Assembly (NCBI GenBank): GCA_964035015.1
Contig: OZ035998.1
Location: 37,822,559 to 37,886,558, forward strand
Source: Corallium rubrum
Lineage: Eukaryota; Cnidaria; Anthozoa; Scleralcyonacea; Coralliidae
Direction: 5' to 3'
Length of the DNA: 64,000 nucleotides
Of this stretch, positions 22,531 through 34,122 are shown piece by piece; position 1 is the first letter of the stretch, and every line of letters starts with the position of its first letter. The translations under genes and the position numbers were made by a program. The notes under the pieces are model-generated. The model saw only the letters and a list, made by a program, of their open reading frames with translations. It did no database searches and was not told where the DNA came from.

Positions 22531-22664
22531 CCGGTTTTCCACTAGGCGACTTTTTCTTTTGTCTCATGAGCTCTGAGCTGGAACCAATCAGAAATCTATT
22601 GAATTCGGACAAAAGAAAGTCGCTTCGCGCGGAAAAAATCGCCTAGTGGAAAACCGGCGTTAGA
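22531..22664. mobile_element. Hairpin MITE, GCCGGTTTTCCACTAGGCGA ends
   Basis: AAGCCGGTTTTCCACTAGGC pairs with GCCTAGTGGAAAACCGGC around a short middle. A related end occurs at about 59205 (AAGCCGGTTCTCCACTA). Confidence 0.75.
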
Positions 22665-23978
22665 CGTAATTAAGTAAGTCATGAATCGAACACACATGTT
22701 CTATTTACACGAGGGCAAAAGTCAGTTATTCATATATAGGACCCGAAGTACACTAGTACTTACGTTGGTTTTCGTCAACATATAAAACAAAGCTCCGTGT
22801 ATATTGTACTCTTACAAAGCAGGGTTAATATGTCAAACGTACCTTCACAAGAGTGCATATGCCCCAGAGCAGTATGTTTTGTAAAATAAGCATAAAAAAG
22901 TAACACACACAAGCTATTACACTGTAGTCGCCACTGAAGCGTGAGAAAAAAATTTTGTTGAAAAATGTGAATGAAAAGTATAATTTAGCTTTCACGGAAT
23001 TTAATCAGAATATAACGAATGTTTCGACCAAATCGATACCAACAAATAGAAATCAAGAATAAGCGACTTTTATCACTAGATTTTTCTCACGTTTCTGTAG
23101 CGGCTACAGAAGGGGGAAAAAACAAGCTAAAAATTAGACTGAAGCCGGCTTTTCCCGCCAGATGACGCCATCCTACGTCATTCATGATTTCCATGCTCTT
23201 ATAAACGCATTGGGCCTGTCCAATCAGCGCGTGCGTGGAGAACTCTATTTTATAAACTCTTATAGACGGACCCAGACGATCACACCGTGCCTAGAGGACA
23301 TCTTATGAGTTACAAACTTGGAAATTGGCTTATCACTGACAAAATTGCGTGGACTGAATGAGTGTAGTAAGACCACTGATTATTGTTCCACTGGGCAGAG
23401 GTGGAAAAGTATCGGAACTTGGGAACGAGTTCCCAGAAGTTTTTTTGGGTCCAAATTTTTCCAGAAAATTTTTGAGGTTTGATGTTTAACAGAACCAAAT
23501 TAACTACACAAATTTAAGTGTACATTACTACCCGACAGTCTGATTGATGAAAATATTACTTAATTGCTGGGTTGAAAAATTACAACGTATCCCTTGTTCC
23601 ATTACTTTTGTCGTTTGCTTTCTCATAACACCAGACTTTATGTCTACACATATCAGACAATAACGACATATTTTGCTTTGAACAATGTATAGTAATTGCG
23701 GTGCCCTGAAAGTTGGCTTGCGGGCGCAGCTAACTTTCAAACGCTTTATATTCTGTGTGTGAGTTCGTTCGTTCGTTCGGAATCAATAGTATATTTTTGA
23801 CGCGACATTTTAAACGCGTTATTTTGAACGCCACAGGGCACCGCTTTTTAGCACTGTGTCTGGTTATAGTGTTGTTCTGTCCATGTTGTATTGCAAATTT
23901 TGCAGAAAATTTTGAGTCCTAAACCCTGGTTCCCAGAAAGAAAATAACTTTTTCCACTTCTGCAACACGGTATCAGAC
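22665..23978. other. Intergenic stretch
   Basis: No gene, array or clear inverted element is recognised across this stretch between MSL1 and SUMO; some GTTCGTTCGTTCG (about 23763) and AT-rich sequence only. Confidence 0.5.
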
Positions 23979-24079
23979 GAATTCGGAACCGGTCTCGAAT
24001 TAGTACGGCTCCGCCTGTTTACACGGAAGACAAATTCGGAACCATTCTCGAATTAGTACGGTTCCGTCTGTTTACACGG
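23979..24079 (+). repeat. Two-copy ~50 bp tandem repeat
   Basis: AATTCGGAACC, CTCGAATTAGTACGG and CCGTCTGTTTACACGG occur twice in direct order with a few mismatches. Confidence 0.7.
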
Positions 24080-24351
24080 CGAAATAGGAGGAATTCGAGA
24101 CCAGTCCAGATGGTGCTTTCTTCGAGAGTGAATATTAAAAATTAAATTTAGGTAACGTTGATAGTAAATTACAAAACAGTACTGACTTTACAATAGTTTA
24201 ACGGTAAATAAAAACAAAGAATGCATAAACTTATTCTGTAATTTGACAAATACAGCTGGTTAATGCTGAAAAGCAAACTGTTCAAGAGGAGACTTAACGG
24301 ACCACCCTGACAAGAACGCTGTAGGGGAATCTAAACAAAAAAATTGTTGCT

Positions 24352-24550
<199 letters not shown>

Positions 24551-24791
24551 GTAGATTTATGAACATTGTTCTGTTTTAATCTTTAAGTTATTGGTTAATT
24601 TCGCTATATAACACGAGACATGTGAACAAACTGCTATATTCTACACTACAGGCACTGTACACCGATGAAAATGAAATAAAATGTTTCGTTTGTAAAAAAT
24701 TTTCTGTTTGTCTTTTTTTCTTCTTCCTATTAAACAAGAAGTTCGCAGATGCATTGTCGTCTGAACTGATTCACTTTACAGCTCGTCAAGT

Positions 24792-27700
24792 TCAACTGTG
24801 AATGCACCAGTAAATCTTAAAATATTTCGTTGGACCACCACAACCTCCTGTTTGCTCTTGATACACTTCGATAACATCGTCGTCTTCCATTTCCAACTGC
24901 AAAACAACAAAACATATCAGACAGAGTTTGGCTGCATTGAGAATTTACTATTCGTTGACTTCACTTGCAACAAAACACATTTTAACCCATATGCTGTCAA
25001 AACGAAACACTTATAGGAATCACCCGCAGGTATTTACTTTCTAAAGTACATTATTTAATATCTGTCATGAAAATTCACCCCAGTTGAAAAAATTATTTGG
25101 AAGAACACTGTTATTATTTATGTTTTTTGAAAGTTTCTATGCTAGGGTAAGCTTTATACTGCTACTGGCTCGTTTACACAGGCGATTTTTGCCGTGATTT
25201 TTCTAACCCTGACGCATGTGATTGAGTGGATGAAGTATACATCCACACAGCTTTGCACAGGGGCCCAATACAATCTGTAACTCAATGCATTTGATCACAA
25301 AATTGATTTGATTCAAAATCCCGCGGGATTTTTTCTATTTTTGGGAGTTTTGGGAAATTTTGAGACTTTTTAGAATTTTTTTGAGATTTTTTGTGATTTT
25401 CTGAGATTTTTTTGTGATTTTCTGAGATTTTTTGGGTTGTTGCGGATTTTTGAGATTTTTTGATTTTTAAAGGTGTACCGTACAAGATTTTCTGAAGTGA
25501 TTCACCACCCCTCGAATCCTCGACACCTACTGTACGACCAATACAATAGAACAATACGTAACATACATCTTTTGGCGTCTGATCATCATTTATTCTTTGG
25601 CCATCAAACAGAAACCGCAGTGAATTCATTGGCACCCCCTATAAATAAAAACAAATAATTATTATTAGTACTCTCAGCTATATAAGAAATGAAATTTGGC
25701 TGAAATTGGGAACTTTGTGCCTTGCTACAGTAAATAAGAACAAATAAAGTGGTGCTGAGTCGATATTGGAAAAAACACTAATGCGTAAAGTTTCATGCAA
25801 TCAGGGATTTCATTAGAAGCCAACAACGAACAGGCAAATTCTGGTGGCTACAGTACTTTCCAATTTCCAAACCATTGCTTTGCTATCTTTGTTTCTGTTC
25901 AATTTCAATAACACAAACCCATTCCTTCACAACAATTGGTTGATGCTTATGTTGCTCAATTTAGAGCATTCTATCTTTTTAGCCAAAAAAAAAACAGGTG
26001 AAGAAGTGTGGCTTATAAACAGCTATAAGCTACTTATGGTAGACTTGCTCCAAGTCCGCCTCTTAGCGCTAGTTTTTGCGGGCAAGCGGAAAAGCGGGAG
26101 AGCGGAAAAGCGGGAGGAAAGAGGCAGACTTGTTTCGCTAGCAGGTTTTTTAATCTAATTAAATATTCTGGTGGAAAATCGCTGAAATGTACATCGCCCT
26201 GTTTTGACGTGTTTCAGGTTGTCATACATGCAATGGGAAGTGGTTCTACCCCTACTAAAAGGTTTTCAAGAGTCTGTTTAACTCCAACTTCCAAAGATAG
26301 CACTTGCATAGCAATTTAGCCTGAATATAATTGCTTCCCGAATTACATCACCGGTCGAAAAATTCACCGGTGAGTTTTGGCGCGCTGCAGGTGGGAAAAG
26401 TCCTTTTCAACGAGGAACTGAAAGGTCAAAAATGTTTGAAAAGTAGGCTGATGCGGTATATCGATAATTATCGGGTTTTTTCAAATACCGATTACTCAGT
26501 ATATCAATTTTCAAATATCGATATATCGATAACATCGAAATTTTCAATATTATCGGTAAATTTCGGTATTATTGGTACGGTACTACGGTATTGCATTTTT
26601 GTTATTAAAAACGTCGTATCGCTAATTCCAACTATTGACGGGGATGACGACCCGCTACGGTGGTGGAAGTGTCACGTTTGCGACTTCCCCATGCTCAGTC
26701 AGCTTGCACGGAAATATCTTGTGATTCCAGCCAGCAGTTCGCCGTCCGAGAGAATGTTCAGCAAAGACGGTCAGGTTATAACTCCACAGCGAGCCAAGTT
26801 GAAGCCTGATAAAGCAAACATGTTGGTGTTTCTTGCAGAAAATATGTGATTGCCGAACTTAATATTAATATTTAAAACTTCTAATTTGTAACAAAACTTT
26901 AATTTAACGAAATCTAACGTCGAATGTTTAAATATGGCCATTAACAAATAACACGGAGCCAAATCACTGGACTCGTGTAATTGTTAGTATTTTTTATCTT
27001 AATTGGATAATGTTATTTCTCTGTAGACTTTGCCGCAACGGAAAAACACGGGTTTTCTGGCTGCGGAACAGGTTGTATTATCCGAATTAAAGCCAGATTT
27101 ACACCACGAAAAAGGCGAACTTTTTTGTGAAAACCCGCGACATTTTCGTCGATTAGCGGAAAAATACATATTAAGTTTCTATTGCGGTGAAATATCGATA
27201 TATCGATATTATCGGTATTTTTTTTCCGGTATCGGTATTCGTTTTTTTTTTCAATACCGCATCAGCCTATTGAAAAGGACTTTGAGAAAGTCTATAGATC
27301 GTTTTCATCTGACGTCACGGCGGCCATATTGGTGTACCAAAACAATGAAATGGCGGCCATATTGGTGTACGGTATGGGAATTAGCTCTTTCTTATTCAAA
27401 TATTTCGTATTGTTTCACCACCCCAATGGGGCCACCGATCACGTGAGTGAAAACGATCTATATTTATGGTAACTACTCTTTTGAGATAATTGTATGCAAA
27501 ATTATAATTATTCATAATACGTTTACTGTATTCCATTCAAATGACAAATCTGATTTTGTTTACCCACCTGTCTGTCACAGTAAGCCTGCTTCAATTTTCT
27601 CAGTTGAGTCGTACGTTTAATTTTAAAATGAACCTCTGTGTTATCCTACAGAAAAATATTAACAAAGATTCATAATTATATTAGTCTTCTAGTTAATTGG

Positions 27701-30700
27701 CTTCCTTTGTAGCAGGCCTCAAGCCTGTTTTATTGGAAATACATGTACATAGCACAAGGAATATGGTAATACTGTACATGTAATACTGTATGTCAGGGCT
27801 TCCCACTTTTTTTCTGGAGTCCACCTGCTGATCAGGCTTACTGTTGACCCACCCTCAGAGAAGTCAAAACAGGGCTATTATATTCACTGCACCTCTTTGA
27901 TCATATTCTCAAATGGTAATTTAACTATTTCAAGTTTTCAACTTGGTAACAAACATTTGGAGAATGGTTACAAATCTTATTATACAATCAATCAATCAAT
28001 CCTCATAAGAAATGGCAGTAACAAAAATTATGTTTCAATTTTAAAAAATACATGTACATGTATTTCTACATTATTTTTCAAGTACGGACTACAAGGCCAA
28101 GTAAAAAAACCCATATGTTTCTCATCCCCACCCACTTCCTTTTTCTTGGCCGCTTCCTTTTTTTTTTTTGCTGGTTTTCCTCTACAAATTTCGCTTCATG
28201 TTTTTGAACTTTATTTTTGATAACTTGAAGTATTAATCTGGACAGTACTGCGGGCTCATTCAAAATCCTATCCGCTGACCAAATTCAACACTTCACGAAC
28301 TCAAATACAAACTCATATTTTTGTTCACATGCTTGTCATGCTTGGCTGCATATTCATACAAACAAATTCATGAATGTTTTTTGTTTTAACCCATATTTAA
28401 ACGATGGTTTTCGTTTGCTTGAGGATCAGAATGGCAGATAAAGTATTAAAACCATGGTATGCACGTACAATTGTAGACGAAAACCAAAGTGTTAGTGACT
28501 TAGTTTTGCTTGTGGCGAATTTGATCAAGGAGAAAGATTGAACTTTGGCTAAGAAAAAAAAATATGCAAGACTGAAAGGCAGCAAAAAATGATAGCTAAG
28601 CTGCTGCTTATCTTAAGATTATGTGCAAGTATCCAAAATCAAGACTAGTGCAAGTAAAAACCAGGTCATCAAACAATTGATGTTATTAGCAATTTGAATA
28701 CGAACTTTACAGGAAAATTGCCAGGAACCCAATGAAAACAAATTGGCAACTTACAGTTCAGAAAGCATAACTGCATGCAATGACAAGCTGCTAGAATCAT
28801 CAGACTTGCTGCAATATATTTTTGCAAATATTGCTTCAAAAACAAATTCTTCATTCTTTGGGCTCTAGCATGAACTTAGCAAAGTGTTGAGCTTTATTAA
28901 AAGTATCTTAATCAGGGTATGAGATTTGAAATTTTCAGCAGTATCCAGTGGGATACTGGTACTTAAATCTGGTATCCCTCCTTGAAAATTAGTATCCCAC
29001 AATAGGCGAGTTTCAGGGTGTTGCGCGTGCATCATTTTTCAAAAAAACTGGCAAGCTCCACTCAAAGTAAACATACTGTTTAAAATAAACAAAGTGTAGA
29101 TACAGTTTCTGGATATAAAACATTGTTATTCTGCTGTTGTTGGCTCGCTAGCAAGTCTGTTTGCCATTCCTTACTTTGTGGGGAGCCCGCCAATTTCTTT
29201 CCAAAATGATGTGCACGCAACACCCTGAAACTCGTCTATTAGATAGTAGATATCCCAATAAGCAGTATCCAAACAAGGTTAACTTTTATTTAACTGTAAA
29301 GTTTGTACCGCGCAACAGACATCTCCATTGTGCAGTTTCAGGCTGACAATTATAAGAAATATATCAATCTCCATTGCATATTTTACAAACTTTCCAGTCT
29401 GGCACAACATTATTCACACTACACTAGTGTATGCGGACAGTATGCCTAGCTGTACAATAACACATTGATGAGAGTGTTAATACTTTAGTTTATTTACATC
29501 TTGAACATAATTGTAGTGTCCTCAAAAACCATCAAATTCAGGACTATGCTGTGTGACTGTAATAATAATATGAGATCGGAAAAAATACGTGGAATACTGG
29601 AATATTTTAATCTTGTTCTCAGGGCCTGCAATCATTTTGTCCATGCAATGGCTCCTTGTTGCTGGTACTAATTCATGTATGCCTATCATTTAATCCTGGC
29701 GTGCACTGGGAATGAGATTACAGTTCATCAAATTTCCCACCAACATTTGCAGACAAGACACGAAGAATGACAACAATTAATTGGGATAGATGCTCAACAA
29801 TTGTTCACTATCCCAATTTTCATGGTATCCCCATGGGATACTGACTTATAATGCCCAGTATCCAAACTTAAAATCTGGTATACCTAGCATATCGGGATAC
29901 TGCAAATTTCATGCCCTGTTAATAGATAATGGCATATCCCTACTGTTTACTGACCCAGCCTATGCAATTGACAAAATCTATAGAAATCAATATCAATCAA
30001 TAATAATTAATTGATTGATATTGATAATCGATGGAGTTTTGTGACTATAGATTGATATCAATTATAAATAGCAAATCGATGAACTAATCAAGTTCAACTG
30101 GTATCTGTAAAACTAAAGTGCAAAAAAAACCCTAAAACAAAAGGATTCAAAAGGATTTGCTAAACCAAGTCTAGAACGTATAGAATTTTTCTGAATAGGA
30201 TAGCAACACAACAGATTTTCATTCCATTCTTCTCTTTTCTTTTCCCTTACATGTTTTATCACACATTGCAATTTCTATAGCCCCCAATAGATAGCAGCGA
30301 TTTTTAGTGCATTCAAATAAAATGTTGCAACTTTCATAGTGTGTAACAGAAAGCCCAGGGAAGACCATCAATTATATGGTGGCGCACTACTACAAGTTAT
30401 GCACTTATATTTCATAATTTGTTTGCAACACAATCAGTAATGATCTCTTCTTGTGTCCATATTTACTCGAAATGATAGCCCAGGGTGCTTAAAATATTGG
30501 AAAACCTGGTTGCCCTTCAGGCAGTTACCACTATAAATCTAATTGCCCGGGGAAAAAATTAGTTGCCCTAAATAATAATTAAATTTAGCAGATTTGGATT
30601 TGGCATTTTTGGAGCACTAGGTTTATCCAGAAATTTCAAATATCTTATGACCATTCATGGTCTTTGCCTTGTGAGATGTGCAAGTGCTTGAAAGGTTTAA

Positions 30701-31958
30701 AATATATATAAAAATATCTAGTTTAAAAAAGCTATGAGAATCAATAGCAATCAATAGTCATCAATTGGCAAACAGTACTATCGAATGGTCATTGATTTGC
30801 AAATACCAATCAACATCAACTAGATAATTGCTATCAATTGATTTTGATTTATCGATTGACTGTCTTTCTGTTTTTCATTGATTGCATAGGCCGAGTTATT
30901 GGTGGTGTGCATCTTATATCATTGTCCCCATGTTGGATGAATTTGACAAAAAAATTTCATTATCTGCAATTATAATATCATCCAACATGGCGAAAATATC
31001 TTTGTCCTTCAAATCGCAAGGGATTGGTTGCACACCACCTATTGATCGACTGTAAAAATAGAAATGATACTTTATCCTTAGTATATCCAATTGACTACTT
31101 TTAATTTATATCATCATGTAGGCATATTAACCCTTTATAGCCCATTGGCCATCTTTAGTATTTTACTCTGGCTAACGCCAGACGATTTTACTTGTCAACT
31201 GGAAACCTCCTGGGCTATAAAGGGTTAAATATACATGGCTTTGGTCAAAATATTGGTATTTCATTGCTAAAATTTATTTCCCTGTTCAGGTATCTGTCAC
31301 ACACAGTTTTCACACCTTTTATACAATTTTTATCCTTTATTAACTCTTTTATATATCAGATTTGCTGGCCGGTTTTATAGATGTAAGCAAAGTCAATCTG
31401 ATTCAATCAATGTCGTTCACTTGTGACGACTGTTCAAAACATTTTTTTTTATTTGAAGTCTTGATCACACTATCTAAGCAGAATTATGTTGACCACAGGT
31501 AGTGTGACGGAATCAAAACGATAGGATTAACACGGAGGATTGAAAATGCAATTTACAAATAAACTTTACAAAATAAAAGAGTTTTGAAGAATTAAGGCGC
31601 GAAATTAGGCACGTGGAGTAGATACGAGATGACATATATATTTCTATTATTCAAAACAGAATTACAAGAAAATTTGGGACAGGATATACCAAATTTCCCA
31701 AAAGAGTTATATAACGGAGATAACACTCTTTTATAGCCCATAAAACATCTGAATAAAAAGAATGTTTCATAGTCAACTAACCTGACCCATTACTTTCAGG
31801 TTGATGTGTTCCGATTCAGGTTTGACTTCCTAAAAGAAATGGAAGGAAATCAAAATTCAGCATTTCATCCCAGAAGGACGGAAGTAGAAAGACAAACCAT
31901 TGAGTGGTTTTTGCCTAATCTGAAGCATTGCTCCTTTTACCTTGTTATCTTCCGACAT
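24792..31958 (-). CDS. SUMO: SUMO precursor (small ubiquitin-like modifier)
   Basis: SUMO is conjugated to lysines of nuclear proteins by the E1-Ubc9 pathway after a protease exposes its C-terminal di-glycine. Minus-strand coding exons in order: 31958-31941, 31829-31782, 27645-27568, 25638-25567, 24896-24792. Every junction is phase 0 and GT/AG, giving 106 residues. Visible features: MSEDNK start; V8-K9-P10-E11, a ΨKxE acceptor like the chain-forming site of vertebrate SUMO2/3; [60 protein letters not shown], with the di-glycine at 89-90. The tail after GG is 16 residues ([16 protein letters not shown]), longer than usual. The body mixes SUMO1-like and SUMO2/3-like residues. The gene diverges from METTL6, with 2.2 kb between start codons. 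A possible poly(A) signal (ATTAAA on the minus strand) lies at 24580-24575. Confidence 0.96.
25320..25470. repeat. GATTTTTTGTGATTTTCTGA low-complexity repeat
   Basis: Imperfect direct repeats of GAGATTTTTTGTGATTTTCT, about 20 bp each, in a SUMO intron. Confidence 0.7.
26444..27269 (+). mobile_element. Internally deleted hAT transposon with 8 bp target duplication
   Basis: The terminal repeats TAGGCTGATGCGGTAT and ATACCGCATCAGCCTA are flanked by an exact 8 bp duplication, TTGAAAAG (26436-26443 and 27270-27277). An 8 bp duplication is the hAT hallmark. Subterminal regions are rich in ATCGATA. The 826 bp copy retains only the end of the transposase. It lies in the SUMO intron between exons 3 and 4, on the opposite strand to SUMO. 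Confidence 0.9.
26619..26849 (+). pseudogene. hAT transposase C-terminal (dimerisation) domain remnant
   Basis: The frame reads [20 protein letters not shown], then [19 protein letters not shown] and [20 protein letters not shown], the conserved C-terminal hAT dimerisation block with the PASSSPSER motif, ending at a TGA after NM. The catalytic part, zinc finger and start are missing, so it cannot encode an active enzyme. Confidence 0.9.
27295..27460. mobile_element. MITE with TAGATCGTTTTCA ends (short copy)
   Basis: 166 bp, ends TAGATCGTTTTCATCTGACG and GAGTGAAAACGATCTA. It contains CGGCGGCCATATTGGTGTAC twice and GTTTCACCACCCCAATGGGG. It is the compact relative of the expanded copy at 5218-5785 and lies close to the hAT element, 108 bp before SUMO exon 3. 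Confidence 0.75.
28913..29918. mobile_element. hAT-like element with CAGGGTATGAGATTT ends
   Basis: The left CAGGGTATGAGATTTGAAAT and right GCAAATTTCATGCCCTG ends are inverted, and repeated GGGATACTGG/GTATCC motifs fill the subterminal parts. The termini resemble the 35548-36987 element. The flanking 8 bases do not match cleanly. A nested inverted pair at 29003-29242 shares GGCGAGTTTCAGGGTGTTGC. Confidence 0.6.
29003..29242. mobile_element. Nested inverted-repeat element
   Basis: AGGCGAGTTTCAGGGTGTTG and CAACACCCTGAAACTCGTCT are paired ends, extended by CGTGCATCATTTT/AAAATGATGTGCACG. It sits inside the 28913 element. Confidence 0.65.
29950..30895. repeat. Possible inverted-repeat element rich in ATCAAT
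   Basis: AGCCTATGCAATTGA near the left and TTGATTGCATAGGCC near the right are inverted, and ATCAATATCAATCAAT-type sequence lies inside both ends. The boundaries are uncertain. Confidence 0.4.
30898..31045. mobile_element. Hairpin MITE
   Basis: ATTGGTGGTGTGCA and TGCACACCACCTAT form the ends; CCATGTTGGATGA and TCATCCAACATGG pair within. It is about 148 bp, in SUMO intron 2. Confidence 0.65.
31128..31227. mobile_element. ~100 bp hairpin MITE
   Basis: AACCCTTTATAGCCCA and TGGGCTATAAAGGGTT are exact inverted ends. The interior CTGGCTAACGCCAGACGATT has a relative at about 53310-53345. Confidence 0.8.
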
Positions 31959-32141
31959 TTCTTTTCTTTCTCCACCGATCAATCGTTTTGATGAACTCTT
32001 TCAACCAAAGCGTTACAGATGGACATTACATTCGACGCTGGGGGATTATGGGGCATTTTCGTTCCCAGTACTATCGCTCGGTAATTAATATGCCCTCAGG
32101 CGCAGCGCTGAGGCCTCTTGAAGGTTTTGCAGGCAATTACT

Positions 32142-32417
32142 ACTCAAATCAGTAGAGCGAGACATGAACGATTTTTTTATCGCTTCCCAAGTGTCAGTTT
32201 TATTAACCGCGGATCAATTTCAAAGCAATCACGAGGTGTATTCTCATGTACCACGTGATAAACATCCAATTGTTAACCATTGTTAACTCGTAAACAAGCT
32301 ATCACGTGGTACATAAGAATACACCTCGTGATTACTTTGAAATTGATCTGCGGTTAACGAAACTGTTGCTTCGGAAGCGATGAAAACATCGTCTGTGTCT
32401 CGCTCTACTGATTTGAG
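32142..32417. mobile_element. Long hairpin element between SUMO and METTL6
   Basis: CTCAAATCAGTAGAGCGAGA and its complement near 32400 pair, followed inward by CGCTTCC/GGAAGCG, GATCAATTTCAAAG/CTTTGAAATTGATC and CACGAGGTGTATTCT/AGAATACACCTCGTG with CACGTGATA/TATCACGTG. Almost the whole 276 bp can fold. It starts 180 bp upstream of the SUMO start codon. Confidence 0.75.
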
Positions 32418-32490
32418 TAATATGCAGCGCGCGTATGCATCCGATTTTAACATTATAATACCTGTAGTTTCCGCCAGGCGCGTCAATCCT

Positions 32491-32508
32491 GGGGGGGGGG
32501 GGGGGGGG
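32491..32508. repeat. Poly-G run (18 G)
   Basis: Followed by GACACATTCCCCCACTTTTT and, 45 bp later, a C-run (32552-32564), so this segment could itself fold. Confidence 0.8.
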
Positions 32509-32869
32509 ACACATTCCCCCACTTTTTGGACAGGGGGATGCCTATATAATTATCCCCCCCCCCCTCCCCACTTTTCGCTTCGAAAAATTGAAATTAAAAT
32601 GCCTAAATAATAATCTTTGATTCTTTTCCAGTATTTCTAAAGAGAAATACTTAATTTTAAAGAGAAATACGTTAATATAAACGTAAATACGAGAAATACG
32701 TAAAGATGATATTAACGCAACACTTAGCCATGTGGTCTTAGCGCAAATATACCGAACTCCGAAGTACACGACATTTTCAGTTCACACGCCCACGCAACGA
32801 ACTGTCAAAAGTCAAAATTCATGATGCGATACACTGCTAAAATTGTGATTTAAGACCTTTATATTTTGC

Positions 32870-32979
32870 TCAATAGTGCCCTCAAAATGCGGGGAATGCC
32901 GTTTCAGAGACCCAAAACTCAAAAATTTTCGGGGGGGCATGCACCTGGACCCCCCTAGAATACTCGGGCTTCGCTCTCG

Positions 32980-33011
<32 letters not shown>

Positions 33012-33036
33012 ACACACTTCCAGCAAGCGATTGTCG
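32870..33036. repeat. Dispersed repeat plus C17 and (CA)n tract
   Basis: CAAAATGCGGGGAATGCC..., GGGGGGGCATGCACCTGGAC and CCCCCCTAGAATACTCGGG match the 1030/33675 family. They are followed by C17 (32981-32997) and (CA)10. Confidence 0.7.
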
Positions 33037-33139
33037 CCCTTGGTTTCCGCGAAACAAGTTTAAGAGGAGAATTTTTTCTATATGTTGCATAATATGTGCT
33101 CAAAACTGATTTATCTGATGTCTACATCCTTATATAATT

Positions 33140-33480
33140 ATAGATTTATTTTTTATTTTTTGATGTTTCTCAACCCCGGCAACCTCCACATGTATTTAAA
33201 AAGATCGTTGACTGAGTGCGCTCACAATAATGCTAAACTAAAGAAATTTTGGGTGGTACGCCATAAAGGGAAATGTTGTTTGAGCAAATTTTGCATTAAT
33301 TCCTGTCAATATGTCAGATTCAACATTTTGTAAACGTAGCATACTTACCTTCATAATTTTTATTTTTTATCGTTTGATATGTTTCACAACCCCCAAATGT
33401 TTATAAAAGTGTTTTTTTTATTCTATAAGCTATATAATAATGCTAAAATAAGAAGGTTTAAGTGGTACGCTATAAAGTTC
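33140..33480 (+). repeat. Two diverged direct copies of a ~130 bp segment
   Basis: TTTATTTTTTATTTTTTGAT..., TTTCTCAACCCC, TAATGCTAAA and GTGGTACGCCATAAAG recur about 210 bp later as TTTATTTTTTATCGTTTGAT, TTTCACAACCCCC, TAATGCTAAA and GTGGTACGCTATAAAG. Confidence 0.6.
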
Positions 33481-33674
33481 TAGAGTTTTTAGCGCTTTTG
33501 ACCGACATAGGCGTAGAGTATGGCCGGAGAAATCTCAATGAGGGGGCTGAGTACAGCCTCATTCCTGTCAGCCAAAAGCACCCATATACAGTGATAAGTC
33601 AACCCAGTAAACACAACATCGAAAAATTGTTGAAATGTGTTGTATTTTAACTAGTTTTTATGACATTTCATGAC

Positions 33675-33782
33675 CTTCAGTGTTCTTAAAAATCACCCCT
33701 CAGAATGCAGGAAATGGCATTTCCAAGACTCTAAATTTCAAAAATTTCCGGGGGGCCATGCCCCCGGACCCCCCTAGAAGAG
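33675..33782 (+). repeat. Dispersed repeat, 1030 family
   Basis: AAAAATCACCCCTCAGAATG, GAAATGGCATTTCC and CCGGGGGGCCATGCCCCCGG in the same order as at 1040-1140. It is about 340 bp upstream of the METTL6 start codon. Confidence 0.65.
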
Positions 33783-34122
33783 TCCCTTTTTGTAAACGCC
33801 CCCCACGGAAAAATTCTTAGAAAGGCCCTGTTCAGCATTTCAGCCCCCCTAAACAAAAACAAAACTCTACATCTATGATACGTGATATAGAAAAAATTAT
33901 TCTCTTAAAAAATAAACTCAAACAACTCGCTTGCGCGACGCGTCAGGCGTCAGGCCCAATTGCAGGCCAGATATGCAGGCTAAATATGCCTGCGAGCGCC
34001 AGCGCTTTGTGCTGTTTGGGTGGTCGAAGCAGTTGTTTGATTTTATCTTTTAAACTTCTTTACAAACTATTATAATGTTAAAAGGAGACATGAAACTCAA
34101 AGCATGACAGATGTGATGTAGG

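Larger units (their letters stand above)
27646..31781 (-). other. SUMO intron 2
   Basis: A 4.1 kb intron holding two inverted-repeat elements (28913, 29950), hairpins at 30898 and 31128, and low-complexity AATCAATCAA tracts. A short open frame at 28433-28543 (+, [12 protein letters not shown]...) is not recognised and is probably chance. Confidence 0.7.

Noticed and set aside
28078..28263. Lys/Glu-rich minus-strand frame in the SUMO intron
   Set aside because: No match to SUMO or to any family I know, and the exons on either side join without it.
33340..33356. Alternative SUMO first exon (ATG AAG followed by GTAAGT on the minus strand)
   Set aside because: It would encode only two residues; the exon at 31958-31941 gives a typical acidic SUMO N-terminus and lies right upstream of exon 2.
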